Assembly (NCBI GenBank): GCA_025928545.1
Contig: JAICJH010000038.1
Span: 1 to 62,472 of the forward strand
Reading direction: 5' to 3'
DNA: 62,472 nt
Origin: Bryobacteraceae bacterium
GTDB taxonomy: Bacteria; Acidobacteriota; Terriglobia; Bryobacterales; Bryobacteraceae
How positions within the stretch are numbered: position 1 is the first letter of the stretch; the number at the start of each line of letters is the position of its first letter. Of this stretch, positions 35,973 to 43,716 are shown piece after piece. The translations under genes were made by a program, and so were the position numbers. The notes below the pieces were generated by a model. It worked only from the letters and a program-made list of their open reading frames with translations. It was not told the origin of the DNA and searched no databases.

Positions 35973-36794
35973 TTAGTTCGCGGTGGGCTTTTCCGCGTGG
36001 TCGATTACGAGCACGGGAACGGGTCCCGTTTCGGCTTTCCACTCCAGGCCAAGTTCTTCCCGGAACAAAGCGGGCAGGGATGGGAGGGATGAGCCAGGAC
36101 TGTCGTCGCCGGCCCACTTCATAACACCGAAATAATAAGAGCCCGTCAGACCTGTCTTGTCGATAACCGGTCTTCCGAGCGTACGGCTAAGCATCCCCGT
36201 CAGGGCGGTCATCGTCGCGGACCCGCAGCAGAAGCCGATATGGCAATGAGTGTCGTCAGCCGGACAGCCAATCGAACCCGGTGCGTTGGGAGGATCCTTT
36301 TCCGGGTCGGAGGGTTTGAGTTTAGAGCCGCCGGGGGCAGTTCTCAATGCGAACACGGGCAATTGCCTGGTTTCAAAGTGGGCGGAAACCTTGAATCGCT
36401 CGGCCAGCAATGTTTGCAGCATCTGACTCGACTGAGCGCGCGTCGTGTCGGCAGGCATACTGGCCTCAACCACGAAAGTATCTCTGGAGTCGGGGGATCC
36501 ACAAGAGGCATTTCCCCATGCCGGCATACCTTCGATCGGCTCCGACCCTGTCAGTCGGTACGCATAAAAGACAAGACTCTGGAGGCTCGCGCACTGCGAG
36601 CGCACGCGCCCTGGTGCGAATTGAAGGCCGGCGGCAAACTGCCCGGACGGTCCCTGTCTCGGTCCCCATTCGTGGATCGAGGCGGCGTCGAAGCTGAGCT
36701 TCGGGGATTGCTGCGACGGGGATTGCTGTGACGGTTGCCCGTAAGCGGGCAATACGACCAAAACTGCGAGCGCCAGGAGACTCGCACAGCGCAT
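35973..36794 (-). CDS. TIGR03435 family protein inside the respiratory cluster
   Basis: 273 residues from ATG 36794; a GTG at 36809 is an alternative. Signal peptide MRCASLLALAVLVVLPAYGQ, then LSFDAASIHEWGP, SLVFYAYRLTGSEPI, QMLQTLLAERFKVSAHFET and RPVIDKTGLTGSYYFGV, ending VLVIDHAEKPTAN, all family-typical. A Cys-rich insert (GCPADDTHCHIGFCCGS) before the last third is unusual for the family. It is shorter than, and distinct from, the copy at 3131-4114. It sits on the same strand between the heme-cytochrome genes and the bc/oxidase block, which may be incidental or a hint of an envelope role. Confidence 0.85.
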   Translation of the reverse strand: MRCASLLALAVLVVLPAYGQPSQQSPSQQSPKLSFDAASIHEWGPRQGPSGQFAAGLQFAPGRVRSQCASLQSLVFYAYRLTGSEPIEGMPAWGNASCGSPDSRDTFVVEASMPADTTRAQSSQMLQTLLAERFKVSAHFETRQLPVFALRTAPGGSKLKPSDPEKDPPNAPGSIGCPADDTHCHIGFCCGSATMTALTGMLSRTLGRPVIDKTGLTGSYYFGVMKWAGDDSPGSSLPSLPALFREELGLEWKAETGPVPVLVIDHAEKPTAN

Positions 36795-36857
36795 GCGTAA
36801 TAACGGCACTCAGCCAGTATATGCGAGCAATACAGCCCTGGCCGGTTCTTGCCCGAC

Positions 36858-37184
36858 CTATTTCTTCAGTGTCCGGAAATAAGCCACGACGTCGTCAACC
36901 GCGGCGCCGGTTACGTTTTTCGCAGCGGGCATTTTCCCTTTGCCCTTCACGATCGCGTCCTTAATTTCGGCATCGCTTTTGGCCTGAGTCTCGGCGGATC
37001 CCAAAACTGGAATCGGTACTCCGAACATCTTAGCGACACCCGGATTCGGCGTAGCTCCGTTTTCGCCGTGGCACATCTTGCACGACTTATTAAATACGTC
37101 GGCGCCGGCCTTCGCATCGGCCCCGAGCGCCACACCGGCCACGGTTGCCATTACGGCCACAAAAGTTACGATCAGTTTTTTCAT
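36858..37184 (-). CDS. Small periplasmic monoheme cytochrome c
   Basis: 108 residues: signal peptide MKKLIVTFVAVMATVAGVALG, then a class I cytochrome c fold with heme site CKMCH and a likely Met ligand in KGKGKMPAAKNVTG. The length and fold fit a soluble electron shuttle of the c6/c551 sort. It comes 12 bases after the tetraheme cytochrome gene. It could link the inner-membrane bc complex with the outer-membrane cytochromes across the periplasm (inference from position). Confidence 0.92.
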   Translation of the reverse strand: MKKLIVTFVAVMATVAGVALGADAKAGADVFNKSCKMCHGENGATPNPGVAKMFGVPIPVLGSAETQAKSDAEIKDAIVKGKGKMPAAKNVTGAAVDDVVAYFRTLKK

Positions 37185-37196
37185 TTGTTCTCCTTA

Positions 37197-38324
37197 TTAG
37201 TTCGTCGTCTGAGAGTTCAGGAATGCAAGCAAATCAGCCATTTCGCCGGTCTTGAAAGTCGGCCACGCGATGTTGCGCTGTTGCATGCGTTCTTTCATTT
37301 GCGGGCCGTGGCTCCAGATTACGGAGACCATCCGGACCGGATTAAACGTACCCGCCTGATCGGCCAGCTTCGGGCCCGGGCCCGCTCCGCTGTGGCATTC
37401 CGTGCAATGTTTGGTTTCGAAAACTTTCCTGCCGCGGTTCGCGTTTCCATTCACGCCAAAAAACTGACCGGCCCAGTAGTAGCCAAGCACGGACCGCATT
37501 TCATCTCCCTCAAAACGCGGCGGCTGGTTGTGAAGAAACGTCGCATGATTCCACATGGATGCCGCAATACTCGTGAGGGTCGCCTCGCGAACCGCGATAT
37601 GGTTCGCATCGTGGCAGGCGGCGCAGCCTTTCGAGGTGAACAGAGCCGCACCAGTCGAACTCGCCATGATGTGCAGCTGGGGCTTTTCAGCCCGCGCCGC
37701 AGCGGAATGGGTTCTGATGTAAACCACGAGATCGGTCATCTCCTGGGCATTGAGTGTCGGCCAGCGGAACTTCCTTCTGGAGATCTCGTCCCACATGTCG
37801 GAGGAGTGGTTCCAGTTCGCGCTGACAAGCGCAACCGGATCCGCCAGGCCCTGCCACTGGTTCAGCGGCCTGGCTTTCGGATTCACGGCTACGGTAACGC
37901 CATGGCAGCGGCCGCACGATTTTTCAATGAACAGCTCTTTCCCGCGCGCGGCGTCTCCCGCTTTTTCGAAAAAACGCGACGCATACAGCATGGCCAGCAG
38001 ATCGGCCGCATTGCCCACGCTCAATAGCCCGACGGTCACATTCCGTTCGTTTGCTTTGCTCCACATCGTCGGCGCATGATTCCACATGGTTGCGGCCAGC
38101 TCGGCCGGGGTAAACGAACGATCGAGGACTCGCAGGAGATCGGGACCGACGTGTCCGCCAGTGCCGTTCAGGGCATGGCACTGGATGCAGCCCTGAGTGG
38201 AGAACACCTGCTCACCGCGGGCCGAGTCCATATCCGGAATATTGGCTGCGCTGAGTCCGGCGGCGAGGAGCCCGCCCAATAACCCACCCAATAACCCAGG
38301 CAAAAGCAAACTGGAGTGCCTCAT
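37197..38324 (-). CDS. Tetraheme cytochrome c with four internal repeats
   Basis: 375 residues from ATG 38324, overlapping the barrel gene's stop as ATGA; the open frame before it is not used. The signal region is a Leu/Gly-rich repeat (LLGGLLGGLLAAG). Four modules each contain a heme site (CIQCH, CGRCH, CAACH, CTECH) followed about 35-45 residues later by a W-(N/S)-H segment (MWNHAPTMW, NWNHSSDMW, MWNHATFLH, IWSHGPQMK) and usually an EM-DLL ending. This is a fourfold duplication of a single-heme unit. The protein is probably a periplasmic wire in the electron route to or from the barrel complex. Confidence 0.85.
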   Translation of the reverse strand: MRHSSLLLPGLLGGLLGGLLAAGLSAANIPDMDSARGEQVFSTQGCIQCHALNGTGGHVGPDLLRVLDRSFTPAELAATMWNHAPTMWSKANERNVTVGLLSVGNAADLLAMLYASRFFEKAGDAARGKELFIEKSCGRCHGVTVAVNPKARPLNQWQGLADPVALVSANWNHSSDMWDEISRRKFRWPTLNAQEMTDLVVYIRTHSAAARAEKPQLHIMASSTGAALFTSKGCAACHDANHIAVREATLTSIAASMWNHATFLHNQPPRFEGDEMRSVLGYYWAGQFFGVNGNANRGRKVFETKHCTECHSGAGPGPKLADQAGTFNPVRMVSVIWSHGPQMKERMQQRNIAWPTFKTGEMADLLAFLNSQTTN

Positions 38325-40378
38325 CGCGTAAACCTCAAACCAACGGTCATCAGGTGTGTCCTGAAACTCTGGTACTGGTAAAACACTTCGCCGAATCCGT
38401 AATAGCGCCATTCTCCGAAAAACGCTACATTCTTACTCACGCTTGCCGTGAGTTTTGCAGTTGGCTGATAGTAACTCGTCGGATTGCTTCCCGCTGTAAG
38501 GATTGCAGACCCGCCCGCTTCGAGAGTCAAGGTGCGCTTGTGAGGGGCTGTGACATTCAGGTTCAGCATGCCGGACATCCGGTGGCAGTTCTCTCCGAAA
38601 ACGGATACCGCCGGGGTAAGCAACTGCGGGACGAGGTAGGTCACATTCGAGTGGTAGCCGCAATGTTCGTAGGTTCCGTCGATGTTCACCGCTTTGCTGC
38701 GCGGAGTCCAGGTCACCGTCATGGATTCCTGATGAGTGTTGAACTTGTATGTATTTCCGGCGAGCGGGTTGTGGTTATTCATGATGCGGAAATCGCCCGA
38801 TACCTGCCAGTGTTTTTTGAAAGCGATGCGGCCCATGGCCCTGATGCGCTGGTAATCGTAGAGGCTGCTCCGGAAATAAGTACTGCCACTTTGCCCGACT
38901 TCCGCTTCTCCACTCAGGAAAAGTTTCTGGGTAGGCCGCCACGAGACAGTTCCCATGCCGACATGACGCCTCAAGCCATCCTGTGTGAGCGTCAGAAGTC
39001 CGGCTGTGGGAGCGACCACGTTGTTGGCAGTTCCCCAGACATACCGGTAACCGCCGCGAATCGTGAAGCCGTGACCGGCGTCGACCATAATATTGGTCTC
39101 CGCCTGACTGTTGTGGTAGGTCAGCGTGGAATCGAGTGCCGCCACCGTCTGCAGGACGGTGGTATTGGCCGCCGACAAAGCGCCATTTTGTGCCGCCGAG
39201 CCGCTGTTCGTCATCCGGTCCGTCAGCCAGGATTGCAGGATTCGGACCCGATGCATGGGGCGGATTTCCCATCCGACGTTAGCGGTCGTATGGGGGAAGC
39301 GCGACGTGGAATTCACCAGATATTGCTCGCTCGAGTAGAACAGCAGCGGATTCAATAACACCAGCGTGCCCGCGTCGTATTGCTGATAGTTGACTGTATT
39401 GCGAGGAACGGTATACATCGCCTGCGCGTAGATGTCGAACCACGAAAACGGGCTCGACGTAACGATTGCCTTGGTAAAGTTGCTGTTCCCGCGAATCCCG
39501 TAGCTTTGCAGCAGGCTCGTCAGAGTCAACGTCTGCCCCAGGAACGGCGTCGAATTATCGCCCGTATTCGTTCCACGCGCCAGGTCGTTCTGATCGCTGC
39601 GAAAGTTCGTATAGCCTTCTTCCACGGTGGCGTCAAAATGGTGGAACGCAGCTTTGAAACCGCCGCGCAGCAGGTTGGTGGAGTCGCCCGCGGTATTTGC
39701 AATGGGATACTCATTGCCGCCGGTCTGAAACACGGTGACACCTGTCCCGGTACTGGCATCGCGCTCGAGGGCCGCATAGGGAGTAAAGGCGCGGCCGGGA
39801 TGAATGTCCAGTGTCACGCTCGTGATCCGCCTGTGCTTATCGAACGATTGCTGATCCATGACGATGCCACTGGCGAGGAGCGGGTCCGCGTAGGCGGGCA
39901 GATTGTTGAAGTAGGAAATGCCGCGGTAGTCGACGTTCAGGCGATAGGAGGCGGATTTTTTCGCATCCATATGAAAGGTGGAGTAAGGATCGCCGCCCCA
40001 GCCGTAGGCTCGCAGATGGGCGGTGTCGAATAAGCGACGGCTCGGTTGTATAAAGGTGAGATCGAGACCGACCAGTTTGGGTCCGGAGCCCAGATTGACG
40101 ACGCTGCGATAGGTTTCAAAACTCCCGGCGGGAGTGAAGACCCAGCGATAACCGACATCCAACGTTCCGGTGACAAGGGATTCCGAAGAAGGCCGCGCGT
40201 CGGGAGTCGCAGCTGGTTGGGATGCGGCGGGCGCAGCCGGTGTGGTTGCTGCGGGCGCTGGCGCCGCAACAGCAGTGGCGGGAGCAGACGGGGCAGGTTG
40301 CTGGGCCGCCGACGGCGTCACCCATCCAATGATGAGCAACAGTGGCGCGATGAGGGTGAAATTGCCGGGGCGTCTCAT
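38321..40378 (-). CDS. MtrB/PioB-type outer-membrane barrel partner of decaheme cytochromes
   Basis: 685 residues from ATG 40378, ATGA-overlapping the decaheme gene. After a signal peptide comes an Ala/Pro-rich linker of about 50 residues, then a long beta-strand-rich region with repeating aromatic strands (GTLDVGYRWVF, YRLNVDYRGISYFNNLP, WRPTQKLFLSGEAEVGQ) and a final strand TVGLRFTR ending in Arg. Length, composition and context fit the MtrB/PioB family, which forms a porin sheath around an MtrA-type cytochrome. It is placed between a decaheme and a tetraheme cytochrome gene, as expected for a porin-cytochrome conduit. Confidence 0.85.
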   Translation of the reverse strand: MRRPGNFTLIAPLLLIIGWVTPSAAQQPAPSAPATAVAAPAPAATTPAAPAASQPAATPDARPSSESLVTGTLDVGYRWVFTPAGSFETYRSVVNLGSGPKLVGLDLTFIQPSRRLFDTAHLRAYGWGGDPYSTFHMDAKKSASYRLNVDYRGISYFNNLPAYADPLLASGIVMDQQSFDKHRRITSVTLDIHPGRAFTPYAALERDASTGTGVTVFQTGGNEYPIANTAGDSTNLLRGGFKAAFHHFDATVEEGYTNFRSDQNDLARGTNTGDNSTPFLGQTLTLTSLLQSYGIRGNSNFTKAIVTSSPFSWFDIYAQAMYTVPRNTVNYQQYDAGTLVLLNPLLFYSSEQYLVNSTSRFPHTTANVGWEIRPMHRVRILQSWLTDRMTNSGSAAQNGALSAANTTVLQTVAALDSTLTYHNSQAETNIMVDAGHGFTIRGGYRYVWGTANNVVAPTAGLLTLTQDGLRRHVGMGTVSWRPTQKLFLSGEAEVGQSGSTYFRSSLYDYQRIRAMGRIAFKKHWQVSGDFRIMNNHNPLAGNTYKFNTHQESMTVTWTPRSKAVNIDGTYEHCGYHSNVTYLVPQLLTPAVSVFGENCHRMSGMLNLNVTAPHKRTLTLEAGGSAILTAGSNPTSYYQPTAKLTASVSKNVAFFGEWRYYGFGEVFYQYQSFRTHLMTVGLRFTR

Positions 40379-41334
40379 TTCAGCAGGTACCTGTCTACGT
40401 AGCTGCCATGAAGTTTCTGATGGCAGACGCTGCAATTCTGATAGATCGGCGAATTCAGGTTATGGAAGGCCGGAGGAACAACTCCCATGGCTACGCTTTC
40501 ACCCGGCAGAACCGAAGGCAGGTTGGAATGGCACTCCAGACACACCTGCTTCACCTGCGGGCGGACCAGCATGCGGGGATTGGCCGACCCGTGCTGTTCG
40601 TGGCACGCGGTGCAGCCGTCGAATTTCAGCGGCGCGTGTTCAAACGTAAACGGCCCGCGCTTGTCGCCGTGACAGGAAATGCAGCCGGGTTCGCTGGCCG
40701 CGAAGGTCTGGGTCATGGTGGGCCGGACAGTTCCGTGCGGATTATGGCAATCCACGCACTTCATGGCATTTTCGGGAATCTTATGCCGGAAGGGCATCTC
40801 GAACTGCGCCTTCACATTGGCATGGCAGCCTTCGCACAACTTATTGACGTCTTCGTTTTTACGGGCAACCAGCTGCGCACCGCCATTGACGTGCATTTTA
40901 TGGCAGGCCGGGCACGATACCGCATTCTTGGCGTGCGTGCTTTGAATCCTGCCCGCATGGGTGGGCTGATTCAAATGGCAATTCAGGCACATCTTGTCGG
41001 TTTCGGCCGCCGACAGTTTCGAGGGGAAGCGAATGAAGGAAATGTCGCCGGTGGACGCGTGTTTGGCTCCCGGGCCGTGGCACGATTCGCAAACGTGCCC
41101 CTGGAAGCCATACTTCGCATCCGTTTCGAGAACCCGGTGCGGATTACTGTGAGTGACGGTATTGAAGTTGTCCTCATGGCACATCTGGCAGATTTCCGAG
41201 CCGGCATACTCGTCGCCGAACGTTTTCGGGACTACGGACGGTTTCTGGCCGTGCAAACTGCCTGCGAGGACAAAAAGCGCCGCAACTCCGGAAATTCTGA
41301 AGTTGCGGCGCAATGCGGAGCTAGTACTGTGCAT
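40375..41334 (-). CDS. DmsE/MtrA-type decaheme cytochrome c
   Basis: 319 residues from ATG 41334, inside the last bases of the upstream gene. It has a signal peptide and exactly ten CxxCH heme motifs: CQMCH, CESCH, CLNCH, CPACH, CEGCH, CVDCH, CISCH, CTACH, CLECH, CSVCH. The spacing and the THAKNAVSCPACHKMH and CVDCHNPHG segments match the DmsE/MtrA/PioA family, periplasm-facing decaheme wires that insert into an MtrB-type barrel. It should carry electrons across the outer membrane. It lies between the OmcA/MtrC-type and the barrel genes in a coupled order. Confidence 0.95.
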   Translation of the reverse strand: MHSTSSALRRNFRISGVAALFVLAGSLHGQKPSVVPKTFGDEYAGSEICQMCHEDNFNTVTHSNPHRVLETDAKYGFQGHVCESCHGPGAKHASTGDISFIRFPSKLSAAETDKMCLNCHLNQPTHAGRIQSTHAKNAVSCPACHKMHVNGGAQLVARKNEDVNKLCEGCHANVKAQFEMPFRHKIPENAMKCVDCHNPHGTVRPTMTQTFAASEPGCISCHGDKRGPFTFEHAPLKFDGCTACHEQHGSANPRMLVRPQVKQVCLECHSNLPSVLPGESVAMGVVPPAFHNLNSPIYQNCSVCHQKLHGSYVDRYLLK

Positions 41335-43477
41335 GCTGAGAGGCCACCGAGAAAGCCGCGGTGCTCTTATGGCACACCGTGCAGGTTTCACCCACCAGAG
41401 ATGACGTATTGACCAGTGCGTGACCTACCATTGTCGGATCTGCGTGACAACCGGTGCATGCCGCCGTAATCGCGGCGTCCGGACTCACCGGCCCCTGCGG
41501 ATCGGTGACCGGGTTTTTGCCCAGCGGGAGATTCTGCTCGCTGCCATTCACGTGGCACTTTGAGCAGTTCCGCGTGTCGGATGGGTTACCCGATGCGTCG
41601 AACGCCGGATAGAGGGTGGTCGTGAAGTCGTTATGGGAGCCGCCGAAACCCACGACCGTATAGCTCTTACCCATCGGCACCAGGTTTACCCCGGAATGGA
41701 TCCGGTGAATCAGCATATTGAAGTTGACGCCCTGGTTGGGAAGAGCCCTGTCGGCCAACACGACCGCATTCGGCCGCACGGGCGCGTCCGTGGTCGAGGG
41801 ATTGTGACACATCACGCACAACTCGGTATTTCTTCGCGCGCCGCCGTGCATTTCCAGCGAATAGTGGCAATTGTTATTGCAGTTCGCCACCTGCACGACA
41901 GTGCGGCGGTTGACTACAGCGGAACCGTCGGTGGAAAAATAAAAGACGGTGTTCATCGGACTTTCGCTGACCGTCTTTTGAGTGGTGGTGCCCGCCAGCA
42001 GCGTTTGTGCCGTCCGCGTCGCATAGAAGCTGATGGCGTAGGTTCCCTTTGCATTGGCGGGGACCGCATGGGTGAACGTGTAGTTACACGTGCCGTCCGT
42101 GCCGCAGGTTGACGCCGTGACACCGTTCTCGGTTACGTAACCGGTGGTGGTCACGTCGCTGCCGAAACTGGTATAGCCGTAGTCGCCTGTGGGTCCCGCC
42201 ATGACGAATGTAAGGGAGGCCATTTGCGACATCGGGAGCGGGCTGCCTTTGCCGTCTTTCAGCGTGTAGGTCACGGTCGGTTTTTGCCCGGCTGCACCGT
42301 TCGTCACCTTCGTGAGCGCAATCTGGACTCCGCCCAATAACGGGGAGTCCTCGGGAACGGTGTGCCCGCCCTTGATGGAAGCGTCGAACGGCAACTCTCC
42401 CTGGGGTATATGGCAGCTGGCGCACTGCGAGTCGCTCACCTGCGGACCGCCGGGGTGATTCAGGCCGGTGGCAAAATTCAGATCGTCATGGCAGGAGCCG
42501 CAGGCGGCGCGCGTTGGTTTGGTCAGGTAGTTAGTGGCCTGTGTCGCGCCGGATTTTTGATCGTGGCACTTCTCGCAGCGGAATCCGCTTTTTGCCTGCG
42601 CATCCGAATCGGAGCTGCTGGCCGGGAAGATCACCTTTGAGAAATCGGTTCCCTGAACGGAATAAGTACCGCCTGCGATCACGCTGGGTAACCGCGAGCC
42701 CATGTGGATCTTGTGGATCATGACTTTGAAATCGACGGTGCCTCCGCCGACGGTCTCGTGCGATTGCGGCTGGTGGCACATCACGCATAACGCCACCTGG
42801 CGTCGCTGCCCGCCGTGATGGGAAAGCTGATCGTGGCAGGAGTTACAGCTGGCGGTCGCCACTACGTCGCGGACGTGGGTGACCTTGCTGCCGTTCGGAA
42901 GGAACGTGAATACGGTGCTCGCCATGTTGTTCGGGATTCCGTAGCTCGTCATGGTTCGACGGCCGTAAATTCCAATGGATGTCGTGGCGCTCGGGTCGAA
43001 GCCAGTTGGCGCTTTTGTGGCGAACACATAGGTGTACTGGCCGTTTCCGAGAGGAGTTGTAACACCGCCCGTATCGGCTCCGGCGTTGGTGAACGAACCG
43101 GCAGTGCCAGTCTGAACTCTGGTTGTCCAGGAGGTGTATTGGTCGGCGTTGTTCGGGATGGCCGCAGCAACCAGACTGACTGAAATCGGCCCCGGAGTGA
43201 GTACGCCGGTAGAATCGAGGGGAAGACCTGCCGGATCGGCGAGTGTGTACGTGGCGGTGATGGTTCCGTCCGCCGCAACGGACGCGGAATTGACAGTAAT
43301 CACCAGCCCGGGCCGGAGAAAATCTATCGTCGCCTGCGTCGCATAGGCCGCCTTGTCGTGCGCGCCATACGGGCTTCTCCCCGCGCCGGCCATTGCAATG
43401 GCCGCGCACAGAAGAAGCATGATTCGCCATGTTCTGGTGGTCAATCGATTTCTGATACGTCCGGCGATACTATTCAT
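41321..43477 (-). CDS. OmcA/MtrC-type decaheme cytochrome, probable cell-surface terminal
   Basis: 718 residues from ATG 43477; a longer frame to 43555 lacks support. The N terminus has a signal-like segment (MLLLCAAIAMAGAG) but no convincing lipobox. There are ten heme sites in two pentaheme groups: CNSCH, CVMCH, CEKCH, CGSCH, CASCH, and CNNNCH, CVMCH, CSKCH, CTGCH, CTVCH. The sixth has three residues between the cysteines. Beta-rich domains precede each group, as in OmcA/MtrC. The family transfers electrons to minerals or other extracellular acceptors, or takes them up. It is the first gene of the minus-strand cytochrome operon. Confidence 0.93.
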   Translation of the reverse strand: MNSIAGRIRNRLTTRTWRIMLLLCAAIAMAGAGRSPYGAHDKAAYATQATIDFLRPGLVITVNSASVAADGTITATYTLADPAGLPLDSTGVLTPGPISVSLVAAAIPNNADQYTSWTTRVQTGTAGSFTNAGADTGGVTTPLGNGQYTYVFATKAPTGFDPSATTSIGIYGRRTMTSYGIPNNMASTVFTFLPNGSKVTHVRDVVATASCNSCHDQLSHHGGQRRQVALCVMCHQPQSHETVGGGTVDFKVMIHKIHMGSRLPSVIAGGTYSVQGTDFSKVIFPASSSDSDAQAKSGFRCEKCHDQKSGATQATNYLTKPTRAACGSCHDDLNFATGLNHPGGPQVSDSQCASCHIPQGELPFDASIKGGHTVPEDSPLLGGVQIALTKVTNGAAGQKPTVTYTLKDGKGSPLPMSQMASLTFVMAGPTGDYGYTSFGSDVTTTGYVTENGVTASTCGTDGTCNYTFTHAVPANAKGTYAISFYATRTAQTLLAGTTTQKTVSESPMNTVFYFSTDGSAVVNRRTVVQVANCNNNCHYSLEMHGGARRNTELCVMCHNPSTTDAPVRPNAVVLADRALPNQGVNFNMLIHRIHSGVNLVPMGKSYTVVGFGGSHNDFTTTLYPAFDASGNPSDTRNCSKCHVNGSEQNLPLGKNPVTDPQGPVSPDAAITAACTGCHADPTMVGHALVNTSSLVGETCTVCHKSTAAFSVASQHAQY

Positions 43478-43545
43478 GGAACGCTCGTTTCTGACCGGGC
43501 CGTCCGCAGGGCCAAGGTCCAAGTTTGGGGGCCCTTTTTGCAAAT

Positions 43546-43561
43546 TGTGAGCCAAATCACG
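43546..43561. promoter_or_regulatory. CRP/FNR-family-like palindrome upstream of the cytochrome operon
   Basis: TGTGA-GCCAAA-TCACG matches the CRP/FNR-superfamily pattern TGTGA-N6-TCACA in nine of ten half-site positions. Its centre is about 76 bp upstream of the OmcA/MtrC-type start codon and about 163 bp from the divergent sugar transferase. An oxygen- or redox-responsive regulator of this superfamily would make sense for these genes, but no such gene is in the window. Confidence 0.45.
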
Positions 43562-43716
43562 GATAACGCAGAAGTCCGTGAAAACGCGCAGCTTCGCGAG
43601 GACGTCGAACGCGCAGAGACGCAGGTGGTTGCGTCATAACACCCTTGATCCTGCGCAACGTGGCGCAGCGCTAATTTCCCATGCGCGGGATGACCCAATC
43701 CTGAGGAATTTGTTCC

